DNA of 64,000 nucleotides from Croceicoccus sediminis (lineage in GTDB: Bacteria > Pseudomonadota > Alphaproteobacteria > Sphingomonadales > Sphingomonadaceae). The stretch is from assembly GCF_007570835.1 (NCBI RefSeq), contig NZ_SUNC01000001.1, positions 1,054,001 through 1,118,000 on the forward strand, given 5' to 3'. A program made the translations under genes and the position numbers. Below are positions 27,442-36,957 of this stretch, in pieces (within the stretch, counting starts at the first letter, position 1; each line of letters starts with the position of its first letter). Below the pieces are notes generated by a model that was not told the origin of the DNA, searched no databases, and saw only the letters and a list, made by a program, of their open reading frames with translations.

Positions 27442-28786
27442 CGTCGGTTTCTGGCGCTCTGGAGCGTTTCGCACCGCAATGCTGTCCGGCGCGCTGTTCG
27501 TGGGGCTGACGGTGGTCTTGCTGGCGCTGGTCTATAAAGTCGCCACATCGACAATCGAACATCAGATTTCGGCCTCGGTTGAATCACGTGCGCGCACGCT
27601 GGAGCAGGCCCTCGAAGAGGATGACGATGAGGAAGAGCTATCGCACATTGTTCCCGCGCAGGAAGAGCTGTTTCGCTATGTCGAAAATGCCCAAGGCAAG
27701 GCACTGATCGGTGACTTGGTGCCACGACAGCACTTGATGGGAGCCCGTGTCCTTTCGCCGGATCAGGTCCATCGCAGCTTCATTGATGGAGAGCGGCTCG
27801 ACGATTCCGGCATCATCGGTTTCGGCATGAGAGGTCGCAATGGTGGCTATGTCTTCGTCGGGCAGGAAGATGAACACGTCAGCGAATTGCGCGAGGCACT
27901 GCTTCTGGCTGGCCTAGCTGCAACCGGCTTTGCCATCCTTCTTTCGTTTCTGCTCGGCTGGAGGATCGCCCTGCGCAATTTCCGCCGGATTGACCGGCTG
28001 AATAGTGTGGCTGCTAAAGTGATGGGCGGCGATATGGCTCAGCGTATGCCGGTCAGCACGGCACGAGACGAGATCGACCTGCTGTCCGCGCAACTGAACC
28101 GGATGCTGGACCGGCTCGAAAGCGTTATGGGAGCAATCCGTCAGGTCACCAACGATATCGCGCATGACATGCGCACGCCACTGGGGCGTCTGCAACGCAA
28201 GCTGGAGCAGGCTCAGGACGAAAGTGATCCCGTCGCTGCTAACGCCCTCGTGGACAGTGCCCTCGATGAATCGCGGACCATGCTCGACATGTTCGGTTCA
28301 ATGCTGCGGATCGCTCAGATCGAAGGCGGTGGATTGCAAAAGCATTTCACCACCTTCAATCTTTCATCAATGTTGGCAGATCTAGTTGAAACCTACCGAC
28401 CGGCAATGACAGACGGTGGGCGCGAGCTTGTATCGGATTTGCAACCAGGCATAGAAATATTCGGCGATCGTGCGCTGGTACAGCAGATGTTCTCTAATCT
28501 GGTCGACAATGCGGCGGTCCACACCCCCCGCGGAACTATTATTCGCGTAATTCTGGAAGGACGAGGCACTGATTGGATAGCCAGGTTTACCGACAATGGC
28601 CCTGGCATCGATCCGGCGCATCGACCCTATATTTTCGACCGTTTTTATCGTGCCGATGCATCCCGAACCACCCGTGGCAGCGGCCTCGGGCTCGCACTGG
28701 TCAAAGCCGTAGCTGAAGCCCATGAGTGGGACATTACGATTGGCAGCGAAGCTGGTTTGGCATTGGAGATACGTCCAGTGACATAG
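27434..28786 (+). CDS. Sensor histidine kinase
   Basis: 450 residues from the ATG at 27434, overlapping the regulator by 8 bp. Two membrane helices (about 13-35 and 156-178) enclose a ~120-residue periplasmic sensor with an acidic stretch (LEEDDDEEEL). A HAMP region follows, then the H-box NDIAHDMRTPLGRLQRKLE with the phosphorylated His, the N-box NLVDNAAVHTP, G1 DNGPGI and G2 GSGLGLALVKAV. Cognate partner of the preceding regulator. Confidence 0.92.
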   Translation: MDDVGFWRSGAFRTAMLSGALFVGLTVVLLALVYKVATSTIEHQISASVESRARTLEQALEEDDDEEELSHIVPAQEELFRYVENAQGKALIGDLVPRQHLMGARVLSPDQVHRSFIDGERLDDSGIIGFGMRGRNGGYVFVGQEDEHVSELREALLLAGLAATGFAILLSFLLGWRIALRNFRRIDRLNSVAAKVMGGDMAQRMPVSTARDEIDLLSAQLNRMLDRLESVMGAIRQVTNDIAHDMRTPLGRLQRKLEQAQDESDPVAANALVDSALDESRTMLDMFGSMLRIAQIEGGGLQKHFTTFNLSSMLADLVETYRPAMTDGGRELVSDLQPGIEIFGDRALVQQMFSNLVDNAAVHTPRGTIIRVILEGRGTDWIARFTDNGPGIDPAHRPYIFDRFYRADASRTTRGSGLGLALVKAVAEAHEWDITIGSEAGLALEIRPVT

Positions 28787-28847
28787 GCAAGTAAGCTGTA
28801 TGTCGAGTGCGGATCTACTGATAGGCGGCTTTTCTCGAATTCCTGCC

Positions 28848-28876
28848 GAAAGCTGCCAGTCCGCAATCGGCCCAAA
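28848..28876. repeat. Short dispersed intergenic repeat
   Basis: The 29-bp segment (GAAAGCTGCCAGTC then CGCAATCGGCCCAAA) is the clearest member of a family found in many accessory-region gaps: 2398, 8861, 30136, 35282, 36918 (GAAAGCTGCCTGTTCGCTTT then CGGCCCAAA) and 38764. It lies just before the recombinase gene. I did not notice copies in the core region right of 39200. Confidence 0.5.
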
Positions 28877-28929
28877 CGACGACACGCTGAGCGTTACCTC
28901 TTCGGCCGTTTTGGCCCAGGAGAAACGCA

Positions 28930-29562
28930 ATGGGATACTCACGTTTTGATGCAGCAACGCGGCATCGTTCGGCTTGGAACGCTGGCAAGAATGTCGGAAC
29001 GAAGCGTTCGCTGACGCAGAAGCAGATCTGGGCGATCCGCTTTCACCTCGATCGCGAAGGACGATTGAGGGACAAGGCCCTTTTCGATCTCGCAATCGAC
29101 AGCAAACTGCGCGGCTGCGATCTGGTGAAAATCAAGATCGGCGACGTGGTCGCGGGTCCCGAGATTCGTAACCGGGCAACCGTCATTCAACAAAAAACCA
29201 GCCGTCCAGTCCAGTTCGAGCTGACCGCTGATGTACGAGCGACTTTGCTAGCCTGGCTGGAACGCCGAGGAGGGTCAATTGGAGATTACCTGTTCCCAAG
29301 CCGTATCAACCACGCTGACCATATGAGCACTCGACAGTATGCTCGCCTAGTCGATGAATGGGTAACTGCGATCGGACTGCGAAAGGCAGAATACGGTACG
29401 CATTCTTTGCGCCGGACGAAAGCGGCGATGATTTACCGCGCGACGGGTAACATCCGAGCAATCCAGATCCTGCTTGGCCACACGAAGATCGAAAACACTG
29501 TGCGTTATCTGGGCGTCGACGTCGAAGACGCTCTGCTCTTAGCGGAGCGAACTGAAATCTAG
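28930..29562 (+). CDS. Small tyrosine recombinase (site-specific integrase)
   Basis: 210 residues with AGGAGAAA before the start. The catalytic set is present: Arg in DSKLRGCDLVKIKI (about 54-60), His-x-x-Arg in THSLRRTKAAMI, His in LLGHTKIENT and the nucleophile Tyr in VRYLGVD. It is short: the usual N-terminal arm-binding domain is missing and only a reduced core-binding part remains. It is a stand-alone recombinase in the middle of element B. It may have delivered a piece of cargo, or act on unlinked sites. It is not next to a tRNA, and I saw no att-like pair around it. Confidence 0.85.
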   Translation: MGYSRFDAATRHRSAWNAGKNVGTKRSLTQKQIWAIRFHLDREGRLRDKALFDLAIDSKLRGCDLVKIKIGDVVAGPEIRNRATVIQQKTSRPVQFELTADVRATLLAWLERRGGSIGDYLFPSRINHADHMSTRQYARLVDEWVTAIGLRKAEYGTHSLRRTKAAMIYRATGNIRAIQILLGHTKIENTVRYLGVDVEDALLLAERTEI

Positions 29563-29690
29563 CCCAAGAAGCGGTCGCTCGGTAGCTCTGATCGGCCGCT
29601 TCCAGGTTGTCTCCCGCATGCGCTGATCGGCCGTCATTGGGGTGGCAAGCCGACGTTGCCTCATTAGCAACAATCAAGCATTCTCGCACA

Positions 29691-30074
29691 ATGGATAGGC
29701 CTGAAAACCGCTCGCTCGTTGTCGGGCACGTTCTATTCTCGCACGCCATTGGACTTTCAGTCACAGGGATGTTCGGGACGATAGGAACAACAGCTGGCTT
29801 TAGCGTTGGCGGTGCCGGGCTGGGCCTCTTTCTTGGTGGCATAATCTCCATTCCATGGATTGCCGCACTAATGGCAATAATCTTGTTCTACGGCCGGCTT
29901 ATAGAACGGCACCCGTTTTACTTCGCCATCTTAGGACCGATTATCGTGTGCGGAACCTACGCAGCTACCTTTGGCGCATTTTTGGATGCCGTGGTGGTTT
30001 CCAGCGTTGCGTCGAGTTTTTGCTATCTGGCGTTGGCTCGCTGGCATCACGGCAAGTCGAGAATGTTCGACTAA
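29691..30074 (+). CDS. Small integral membrane protein, unknown
   Basis: 127 residues from the ATG at 29691 (MDRPENRSLVVGH); the open frame extends further upstream but without a ribosome binding site. Three or four hydrophobic segments, the first Gly-rich (GLSVTGMFGTIGTTAGFSVGGAGLGLFLGG). No family recognised. It stands alone between dispersed-repeat-containing gaps. Confidence 0.55.
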   Translation: MDRPENRSLVVGHVLFSHAIGLSVTGMFGTIGTTAGFSVGGAGLGLFLGGIISIPWIAALMAIILFYGRLIERHPFYFAILGPIIVCGTYAATFGAFLDAVVVSSVASSFCYLALARWHHGKSRMFD

Positions 30075-30246
30075 TTTAGCCAACGTCCGCAATGGGTCGT
30101 TAGCCGAATGTCCGATCCTGGACCAAGATCGCTCTAAGCTGCCAGTCTGCTAGTGGGACATTCGCCAGCCGTTGCGAATGTCAGGATTAGGGTGGTTAGC
30201 TGACGTCAGAGCTCGATGGTCGATCGCCTATCGCTTCCTATTCCAT

Positions 30247-30570
30247 CTAACCCAGCGAACGGAAAATATGACGCCCAAAAACGTAAGGCAGCCTTATGGC
30301 GCTAATGGACTTCACGCCGAAAAGTAGCCCGACAACGGCAAACATAAGAGCGCCAAACGCCGGAAGACTATCGCGAAAATCACTTTCATCATGCGCATAG
30401 AGCCAGCGAATATATGCCGAAAGCGATAAGACATTGAGCGCTATGAAGACTGCCCCAGCTACCGCCGCCGGGAAAGGAGGTTCGAAGCCACCTTCTATCA
30501 TACCTACTAGGGTCGCTGCCTGCAGTGCCCACGCTAACCAGCCCAGTGTATAATGCTGGTAGCGAGGCAT
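30247..30570 (-). CDS. Small integral membrane protein, unknown
   Basis: 107 residues from the ATG at 30570 with AGGAACC upstream. Three hydrophobic segments: LGWLAWALQAATLVGMI, AAVAGAVFIALNVLSLSAYI and FGALMFAVVGLLFGV. A charged loop (YAHDESDFRDS) lies between the last two. No family recognised. It is flanked on both sides by dispersed-repeat gaps, like a cassette. Confidence 0.55.
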   Translation of the reverse strand: MPRYQHYTLGWLAWALQAATLVGMIEGGFEPPFPAAVAGAVFIALNVLSLSAYIRWLYAHDESDFRDSLPAFGALMFAVVGLLFGVKSISAIRLPYVFGRHIFRSLG

Positions 30571-30952
30571 ATTAGGTTCCTGGAAACATTGGAAACAAAG
30601 ATGTGGTCGAGCAGGAGAACCACTTTGGCTTGAGATCGGGTGCGTCCGCAATGGGGTCGTGTGCTGCCTGTCCGGTTTCAGACGTCGGATCAAGAAAAGC
30701 TACCATTCGCCAGGCGCTAAGCCATTAGGCAGCTATGCGCCCTCAACTCGGTCGTTTGACGGCGCTTGGCGCCATCTCGAAAGCCGCCGTGCGTTTAGAT
30801 GGCCGCAAGGGCTACCAAGTGGCTTGCAAGGCCTTTACAAGCTTTACCTTTACTGCCTTGTTCATGGTTGTGGACTGGTCGAGCTTGACGGACCTCGGGA
30901 CATCGTCGGCTAATTCGAAATAGTCGCCCGAAATTCGGTAACAAGGAAACTC
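30571..30952. other. Intergenic region with second copy of the 47-bp repeat
   Basis: 382 bp without a convincing gene. The 47-bp sequence at 30696-30742 repeats 20451-20497 with 45 of 47 matches and is likewise preceded by TGTCCGGTTT. The promoter for the Hachiman genes should lie in its right part. Confidence 0.55.
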
Positions 30953-31732
30953 ATGCCGCTTTATTGGGATTGGTGCGAATGCGCTGAGGATGTTGCTGGC
31001 CGAAAGCGCCTCTGGCTGCTGACAGAGAAGGATGGCGGCCGCGAGACCATCTGGGCGCTGCTGCTTGAGGCCGTGCGCGACCACTACGATGATCTCGGTC
31101 GCATCGCTGATGACGCGGCACGTCTCGGTTACGAAAAGGCGGCCGACATTTTGCGCACCCGCATGCCCACCGACATCACGGCGCGGTCAGGCGATCTAGG
31201 CGAAATACTTGCGTCTGAGCTGGCTGAGCAAACTCTAGGATTTCGTATCCCAGTCAAGCGGCTGCGCTTCAAGGACGGTCGGAACATGGCGCTACGTGGC
31301 GACGATTTCATCGGTATCGTGGTGGGCGACGACGGGCAGCTCCGCCTGCTCAAGGGCGAGTCCAAAAGCCGGCAGCAGCTCGCCAAGACAGCCATTACCG
31401 AAGCCCGAGAGGCGCTCGATCGCGACGACGGCCGCTGCACTCCTGAGTCCTTGCTGTTTGTCGCGGACCGTTTGCTCGAGAGCCCTAATACCGACGAACA
31501 GGCCCTCGGACGCGCGCTGCGCGATGAGGTCGGACAAAGGACGCTGCCGCCCGGGCGCATCGACCATATGCTGTTCACGCTTTCGGGAAATGCTCCGCCG
31601 CCGTCCCTGAAAGCGGATCTCGACGCATCTCCTGCCGACCGAAATCAATACAGCACGAACCTACGGATCGCGGACCACGGTGATTTCATCCACCGCGTTT
31701 ACTTCGAGGCTGTGACGCTTGGAAACGGCTGA
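30953..31732 (+). CDS. hamA: HamA, Hachiman anti-phage nuclease (DUF1837)
   Basis: 259 residues with AAGGAA before the ATG. The DUF1837 core is clear: ARSGDLGEILASEL (Glu 84), PVKRLRFKDGRNMALRGDDFIG (Asp 117-118) and LRLLKGESKSR (Glu 136, Lys 138). This gives the E...D...ExK arrangement of a PD-(D/E)xK nuclease. In Hachiman, HamA is held inactive by the HamB helicase and degrades DNA when HamB meets phage-damaged or modified DNA. The next gene overlaps it by 14 bp, as in other HamAB pairs. Confidence 0.88.
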   Translation: MPLYWDWCECAEDVAGRKRLWLLTEKDGGRETIWALLLEAVRDHYDDLGRIADDAARLGYEKAADILRTRMPTDITARSGDLGEILASELAEQTLGFRIPVKRLRFKDGRNMALRGDDFIGIVVGDDGQLRLLKGESKSRQQLAKTAITEAREALDRDDGRCTPESLLFVADRLLESPNTDEQALGRALRDEVGQRTLPPGRIDHMLFTLSGNAPPPSLKADLDASPADRNQYSTNLRIADHGDFIHRVYFEAVTLGNG

Positions 31733-34700
31733 CGAACTCACCGCGTTCATTGTCAATGCCGCCCAGGACAATGTCTGGGGCGGTCTTTTGCGGCGCGGCG
31801 CCGCTTGGTCGATCATCCGGCGAGATGGCGAATTGCCCGACGATGCAGCGCCGCTCGGCCGCACGATCGAAACCGATCTCGCCGAATATGGATTCGCGCT
31901 CCTGCGTGCCGCTCTCGCGCTCAAAGAGCGCGGCGGTGAGAGTGAGATAGCCCGCAAGGGCTTTGAATATTCGGCGAAAGCCTTCGAGGCGCTGGTGCGT
32001 AACGGCGCGCCGGAATCGGCGACGCGCAGCTTCCATCGCACTATCGCTGCGGCCGCCTATCATCTCGCCGGTTTCTCGGCGATTGCCTACTCGCTGTTCG
32101 GCGACCGCGCCGAGGGCTTCAACGAGAGTCCGGCCGAGACCGCGCTGATCCTGTTGATGCTGCGTGATCTCGATGCGCTCCGCAATCATGTACGGTCGCG
32201 CCTCACTGACGACAGCCTAAGCGATGACGGGCTGTGGTTTGCGTTGGAACAGGATCATATCACGCCCGAGGTGGCGATCGGGGAGATGCTCAACACGACC
32301 GCGTGCCGCGCGCTCGCCTATTACGACTTCGCGCTCCAGACCGGCGAAGGACCTTTGGTCGAGCAAGCAATAGTGCTGCTTGACGCCGGTCTTAGTCTTG
32401 CGGCGAATGCTGGCATCGTGCCGGGCTGGTGGCTGCTGAGGCTGTGCCGCGGCCTCATCGATGACCTGTGGGCGCACTCGCTTCACGTCAATCTGCCGCA
32501 CGATCCGCCGCCCGGCGGCGAGGACAGCTACGCCGAACTCAGACGGTTGTTTCTTGGTTCGCTCTACGCACGGAAGAACGCCGAGGTCGAATTATGGCCG
32601 TCCCAACGAGAGGCCGCACGTCGGTCAAGCGATCTTACTGACGATTTGGTGGTCGCGCTTCCGACCAGTGCCGGCAAGACCCGCGTGGCGGAGATAGCGG
32701 CGTTGATGACGCTGACAACGGGCCGGCGTGTGCTCGTCGTGACACCGCTCCGGGCGCTATCGGCCCAGACCGAACGCTCGTTCCGGAGAACCTTTGCACC
32801 CTTGGGTTTCTCGGTGTCCTCGCTCTACGGCGCGTCGGGCATGTCGCCCGGCGATGAAGACGCGCTGCGCACCCATAAGATCATCATCGCGACACCCGAA
32901 AAGCTCGATTTCGCGCTGCGGTCCGACGCGACGATCATCGACGATGTGGGCTTAATCGTGCTGGACGAGGGCCATCTGATAGGGCCGACTGAGCGCGAGA
33001 TCCGCTACGAGATTCTTGTTCAACGTCTACTGCGCCGGCCGGACAGTGCAGATCGGCGCATCGTCTGTCTTTCGGCCATCTTGCCCGGCGGTGATGCGCT
33101 GACCGACCTGACTGCGTGGATAAGATCGGATGCGCCGGGTGATGCCGTCGAGTCCGAGTGGCGCCCAACTCGCCAGCGGTTCGGCACGGTGGCATGGCAA
33201 ACAAAGTCTGCCAAGCTTTGCTTCGATCTGGAGGACGACGGACCTTGGGTCGCCAGGTTCGTCGAGGAGGTCGACCCCATCAAGCCGCACAAGAAGGCGC
33301 GACCGACAAGCACTAAGGAGCTTACCCTGTTTGCCGCATGGGAGTTTGCGGGCCAGGAGAAGCGGACGCTGATATTCCAGCCGCAGGCCAACTCGGTGAT
33401 CGGCTATGGCTCGACGATCGTAGATTTGAATGCGCGAGGCTATCTGCCCTCTCTGCTCGACGACGAGGCGGCGATCGCCCGCGCGCTGGAAATTGGCACC
33501 GAATGGCTCGGCGCAGATCATCCGGCGGTGCGATGCCTGAGGGTTGGTGTCGCGATCCATCATGGCAGGCTTCCCAACCCTTTCCTGCGTGAGATCGAGC
33601 GCCTTCTGGCTGAAGGCGTACTCAAAGTGACCGTGGCGTCGCCCACGCTTTCACAAGGACTGAACCTCAACGCCGCCGTCCTGCTCGCCCCGTCGCTTTA
33701 TCGGGCGGGCGAGCTAATTAAGGGGGAGGAATTCGCCAATGTCGCCGGCCGCGCCGGCCGTGCGTTCGTGGACGTCGAGGGTCTCGTGCTCCACGTCATC
33801 TTCGATCAGAACGACTGGCGGCTCGCGACTTGGCGCGGCCTCGTGAATTCCGCGCGGCATCGCGTACTGCAAAGCGGCCTCATCCAGGTGATCAATCAGA
33901 TCGTCGAGCGGATGGCAGCCCGCGGCACGTTCAACCGCGACGACACTGCCGAGTATCTCGCCAACTCCCGCGAAGGTTGGAAGGCGCCGGAAGAAGAAGT
34001 CGGCGGGGCGGACGACGATGGCGAGGTCGCGGATACCGGAGTTGAGCAAGAGCCGTTGGCGCAGCTCGTGGAGAAGCTGGATGCGACGGTGCTTGGGTTG
34101 GTCGAAGCGCTGGATGCAGACAGCGACGACCTGCCGCGACTGCTCGACGAGGCACTACAAGGATCGCTTTGGGCGCGGCAGGTCGATCGCGGCGGGGAGC
34201 ATTCGCGCAATAACCACCGTTTCATCCTCCAAACCCGCGCGCGACTCATCTGGAACACGACCACGGCGCTCCAGCGCCACGGACATTTCGCGATGGGCGT
34301 CGGCCTTGAAGCGGGGCTAGCGCTCGATGACATTGCCGACGAGCTTGAGGCGTTAGTCGACGAAGGCGATCTGGCGGCGCTTCGCGGCGACGCCGAAGCG
34401 CTCGGCGATGCGCTGGTGACGCTAGCAGAACGCCTGCTCGTCATCCGGCCGTTCAAGCCCGATGCCGATCTGCCCGGCAACTGGCGCGATGTGCTGCGGG
34501 CTTGGGTGGCGGGGGCCACAGTCAACGCGATCGGCGCCGACCATATGAAGCTCGTCGAAGACGTCTTCACCTACAAGCTGCTCTGGGCGCTGGAGGCGCT
34601 GCGTACCCGGCGCCTAACCTTTGGGTGGGAGCCCGATATTATCGTCGGTGGCGCGGCCGCTACGCTCGAAGCCGGAGTGCCGGATTTCAAGATGTCGATG

Positions 34701-35147
34701 CTGGTGCGGGCGGGATTGCCGTCGCGACGAGCAGCGATTGTAGCGGTCCAGGCCGGCGGCGCGGATTTCTTGGACGGCAGCGGCATGCGCGAATGGCTGG
34801 AGAGTGACGCGATCGTCGCGTTGACCGATGCGGGAGACTGGCCGACGCCGGAGACCGCTGCGCTGTGGAAGCGATTCCGCGACGAATTGCTGAGCGCCGT
34901 AATTCAGCGCTGGCATCGAGTTGCCGGTGATCGCGCCGTTGCCGACCCGGTCGCGGTCGCGCCCGGCCTGTACCGTATCGAGCGCGACGAAGCTGCCGAC
35001 GAAAATTGGCTAGTGGCTCCGGACTTTCAGCGGATCTCGCGGATTGTTGGAGGATTGAGATTTACGCGACCTAGTCTGTTGGCCGGTCGCGTTGATCCAA
35101 ATGGAGCGATACGGATCGAGAGACTGGGCCGAGGTGCCTTACTCTAA
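31719..35147 (+). CDS. hamB: HamB, Hachiman Ski2-like helicase
   Basis: 1142 residues from a TTG that overlaps the end of hamA by 14 bp, implying coupled translation. Helicase motifs in order: WPSQREA (Q-like), ALPTSAGKTRVAE (Walker A, about 313-325), VVTPLRALSAQ (Ia), IATPEKLD, VLDEGHLIGP (DExH, about 414-423), CLSAIL (III), VASPTLSQGLNLN (V) and NVAGRAGR (VI, about 676-683). The last two and DEGH are typical of Ski2-like superfamily 2 helicases. A ~300-residue N-terminal region and a long C-terminal region complete the usual HamB size. It is the sensor and effector partner of HamA. Confidence 0.88.
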   Translation: METADELTAFIVNAAQDNVWGGLLRRGAAWSIIRRDGELPDDAAPLGRTIETDLAEYGFALLRAALALKERGGESEIARKGFEYSAKAFEALVRNGAPESATRSFHRTIAAAAYHLAGFSAIAYSLFGDRAEGFNESPAETALILLMLRDLDALRNHVRSRLTDDSLSDDGLWFALEQDHITPEVAIGEMLNTTACRALAYYDFALQTGEGPLVEQAIVLLDAGLSLAANAGIVPGWWLLRLCRGLIDDLWAHSLHVNLPHDPPPGGEDSYAELRRLFLGSLYARKNAEVELWPSQREAARRSSDLTDDLVVALPTSAGKTRVAEIAALMTLTTGRRVLVVTPLRALSAQTERSFRRTFAPLGFSVSSLYGASGMSPGDEDALRTHKIIIATPEKLDFALRSDATIIDDVGLIVLDEGHLIGPTEREIRYEILVQRLLRRPDSADRRIVCLSAILPGGDALTDLTAWIRSDAPGDAVESEWRPTRQRFGTVAWQTKSAKLCFDLEDDGPWVARFVEEVDPIKPHKKARPTSTKELTLFAAWEFAGQEKRTLIFQPQANSVIGYGSTIVDLNARGYLPSLLDDEAAIARALEIGTEWLGADHPAVRCLRVGVAIHHGRLPNPFLREIERLLAEGVLKVTVASPTLSQGLNLNAAVLLAPSLYRAGELIKGEEFANVAGRAGRAFVDVEGLVLHVIFDQNDWRLATWRGLVNSARHRVLQSGLIQVINQIVERMAARGTFNRDDTAEYLANSREGWKAPEEEVGGADDDGEVADTGVEQEPLAQLVEKLDATVLGLVEALDADSDDLPRLLDEALQGSLWARQVDRGGEHSRNNHRFILQTRARLIWNTTTALQRHGHFAMGVGLEAGLALDDIADELEALVDEGDLAALRGDAEALGDALVTLAERLLVIRPFKPDADLPGNWRDVLRAWVAGATVNAIGADHMKLVEDVFTYKLLWALEALRTRRLTFGWEPDIIVGGAAATLEAGVPDFKMSMLVRAGLPSRRAAIVAVQAGGADFLDGSGMREWLESDAIVALTDAGDWPTPETAALWKRFRDELLSAVIQRWHRVAGDRAVADPVAVAPGLYRIERDEAADENWLVAPDFQRISRIVGGLRFTRPSLLAGRVDPNGAIRIERLGRGALL

Positions 35148-35521
35148 CAACCGGAATCAGATCCTTCGTCACCGGTCCTGTAAAGGTCTCGCCTACCAGT
35201 ATCGGCCCAAAAGTCAGTGCGCTGCGTGGGCAGCCTAGTCGACTGCGAACTGGCTAGTTTCGTAGAGCTCTTGCCCATACCCGCCAGTCTGCTTCCGGCC
35301 CAGGTCCGGTTGGGGCTCAGCATTAGGGAATGTCTGGTCGGCGCGCTCCTGTGGGCACATTGTGGCTGAACGGCCCATCAGGCAATCGACCGAAAAGCGC
35401 TGCTGTCTTTGAGCCCACCAACTCGGTGCCATCAACTTGCTTCTCGAGGAGATTTTTGGTTGGCATCTTCATTGTTGATAGCTGCAACGCTGGCAATACA
35501 GTTAAGTGAAAGGATGCGGGC
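35148..35521. other. Intergenic region after the Hachiman pair
   Basis: 374 bp without a convincing gene. A dispersed-repeat variant lies at 35282-35302 (CGCCAGTCTGCTTCCGGCCC). The break, with its own repeat, suggests that the next gene is a separate cargo unit rather than part of the Hachiman operon. Confidence 0.45.
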
Positions 35522-36583
35522 GTGAGCCGAATGAGTGATCTTCACATCGACTTGATGAACCTCGAACAGGCCTGGATCGAGCTCTTGGCCGACCTGTTCG
35601 CGCGAGACGGCTGGGAAGTGCTTGCCAAGGATGTCAGCACCGCCTCGCGCGGAGAGCCTGACGTCTCTATCATGCAGCGTGGGTCGCACGTGTTGGTCGA
35701 GCTCAAGCTGATCCGGTCCGGCCTAGCTTCGCGCGCGCTCATCCATAACGCTACCTCCAACCTGCTCGCGATGATGAAGGCTCGCAATGCTGAGCGGGGT
35801 ATTCTGATCATTCCACAGCGGATTACGACAGAGGCCCGACTCGCTTTCGCTGACGTATCCGGCGAGAGAATTGAATTGTGGGATTTGGACCGACTCGTTC
35901 AGCACGTAACGCGCTTCCCGAACTTGAGCCGGCGGTTAGCCGACTTGCTGCGTGCCCTTCAGATCGGCGCCGAAAGCGCACCCAGCAACGCCACCACCGT
36001 CGCGATGCTCGACGACGCCGGCCAGGAGCTGCCACCGCCAGGTGAAGGCGCGCGGATCGCCAGCGCGCTCAAGGCGATCAAGCCGGGGAACAAGGGTGGC
36101 GCCGCCCAGAGTTTCGAGAAATTGTGCGAGGAGGCGCTCATTCTCCTGTTCGGCACCGAGCTTCTCGGCTGGCGGCGCCAATCGGCGATCGAAAACGGGT
36201 ATCAGCGGGTCGATCTGATCGCGCGCCTGCAACCTGTGCGGAGCGCGTTCTGGACGACTTTGTCAGCCGATTTTCGCGCGCGCTATATCGTCTTCGAGTT
36301 CAAGAACTACACTGACCCGATCGGCCAAGACCAGATCTACGCCACCGAACGTTATCTCTACGCCACGGCGCTACGCTCAGTAGCGATCTGCATCGCGCGA
36401 AACGGCTATTCGGAGAACGCAGGCCGGACGGTCCGCGGGGCGCTTCGTGACCAGGGCAAGCTGATCCTGTGCCTCGATCTCGAAGAGTTTTGCGGCATGC
36501 TGCAGGCATTCGACACCGGCGACGAATATGAGAAGCCGCTCTTCGCAAAGCGCGATGACTTACTAATGTCGCTGGCCCGATGA
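35522..36583 (+). CDS. Protein with two PD-(D/E)xK nuclease-like domains
   Basis: 353 residues; the GTG at 35522 follows AAGGA closely, with the ATG at 35531 as an alternative. The N-terminal domain has GEPDVSIMQRGSHVLVELKL (Asp 47, Glu 60, Lys 62), an intact D...ExK site. After a linker rich in Pro, a second domain has RVDLIARL (Asp about 231) and YIVFEFKNY (Glu about 259, Lys about 261), again intact. This resembles a duplicated Mrr/restriction-endonuclease fold. Such proteins occur in restriction or anti-phage systems. No methyltransferase partner is visible, so it would need to act on modified or damaged DNA or with a distant partner. Confidence 0.7.
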   Translation: MSRMSDLHIDLMNLEQAWIELLADLFARDGWEVLAKDVSTASRGEPDVSIMQRGSHVLVELKLIRSGLASRALIHNATSNLLAMMKARNAERGILIIPQRITTEARLAFADVSGERIELWDLDRLVQHVTRFPNLSRRLADLLRALQIGAESAPSNATTVAMLDDAGQELPPPGEGARIASALKAIKPGNKGGAAQSFEKLCEEALILLFGTELLGWRRQSAIENGYQRVDLIARLQPVRSAFWTTLSADFRARYIVFEFKNYTDPIGQDQIYATERYLYATALRSVAICIARNGYSENAGRTVRGALRDQGKLILCLDLEEFCGMLQAFDTGDEYEKPLFAKRDDLLMSLAR

Positions 36584-36957
36584 GCTCTTGCCCCCCAACT
36601 GTGCCTCGCTAAGGACCCGGAAGCGCCAGTCAGTCCTTCGCAGCTGGCTCAGCCGGCCGTTCTCACCCGGAAGATAGCCGTGCTCGCATCGCGCGTCACC
36701 GGGCCTATGTCGTGCTCGACTGAGGCTTCACCTGCGAGAGCTTCGAGACGAAGTTGGGGTGCGGCGGGAAGTACGGTGAGGGCAATCGTTCGGTGATATA
36801 TCGATAGCGAAATCGTCTATCGCGCCGTGCCTCAATGCGCCGCAGTTGACGCCGCATAAGAGGACAGACGATCGGCCGCCACCTGCGCCGCTGTCAGCTT
36901 ACCGCTCTGTCTTGCTCGAAAGCTGCCTGTTCGCTTTCGGCCCAAAAGGAGGCAGGG
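36584..36957. other. Convergent intergenic region with dispersed repeat
   Basis: 374 bp between convergent genes. It contains a repeat at 36918-36946 (GAAAGCTGCCTGTTCGCTTT then CGGCCCAAA), ending 11 bp before the stop of the next gene, so it may serve in transcription termination. No gene seen. Confidence 0.45.

Noticed and set aside
30735-30923. 62-codon frame before hamA
   Set aside because: Begins inside the 47-bp repeat, lacks a ribosome binding site and has no recognisable content.
28848-36946. Dispersed repeats as integron attC sites
   Set aside because: No integron integrase, no conserved GTTRRRY core and cargo genes in both orientations.
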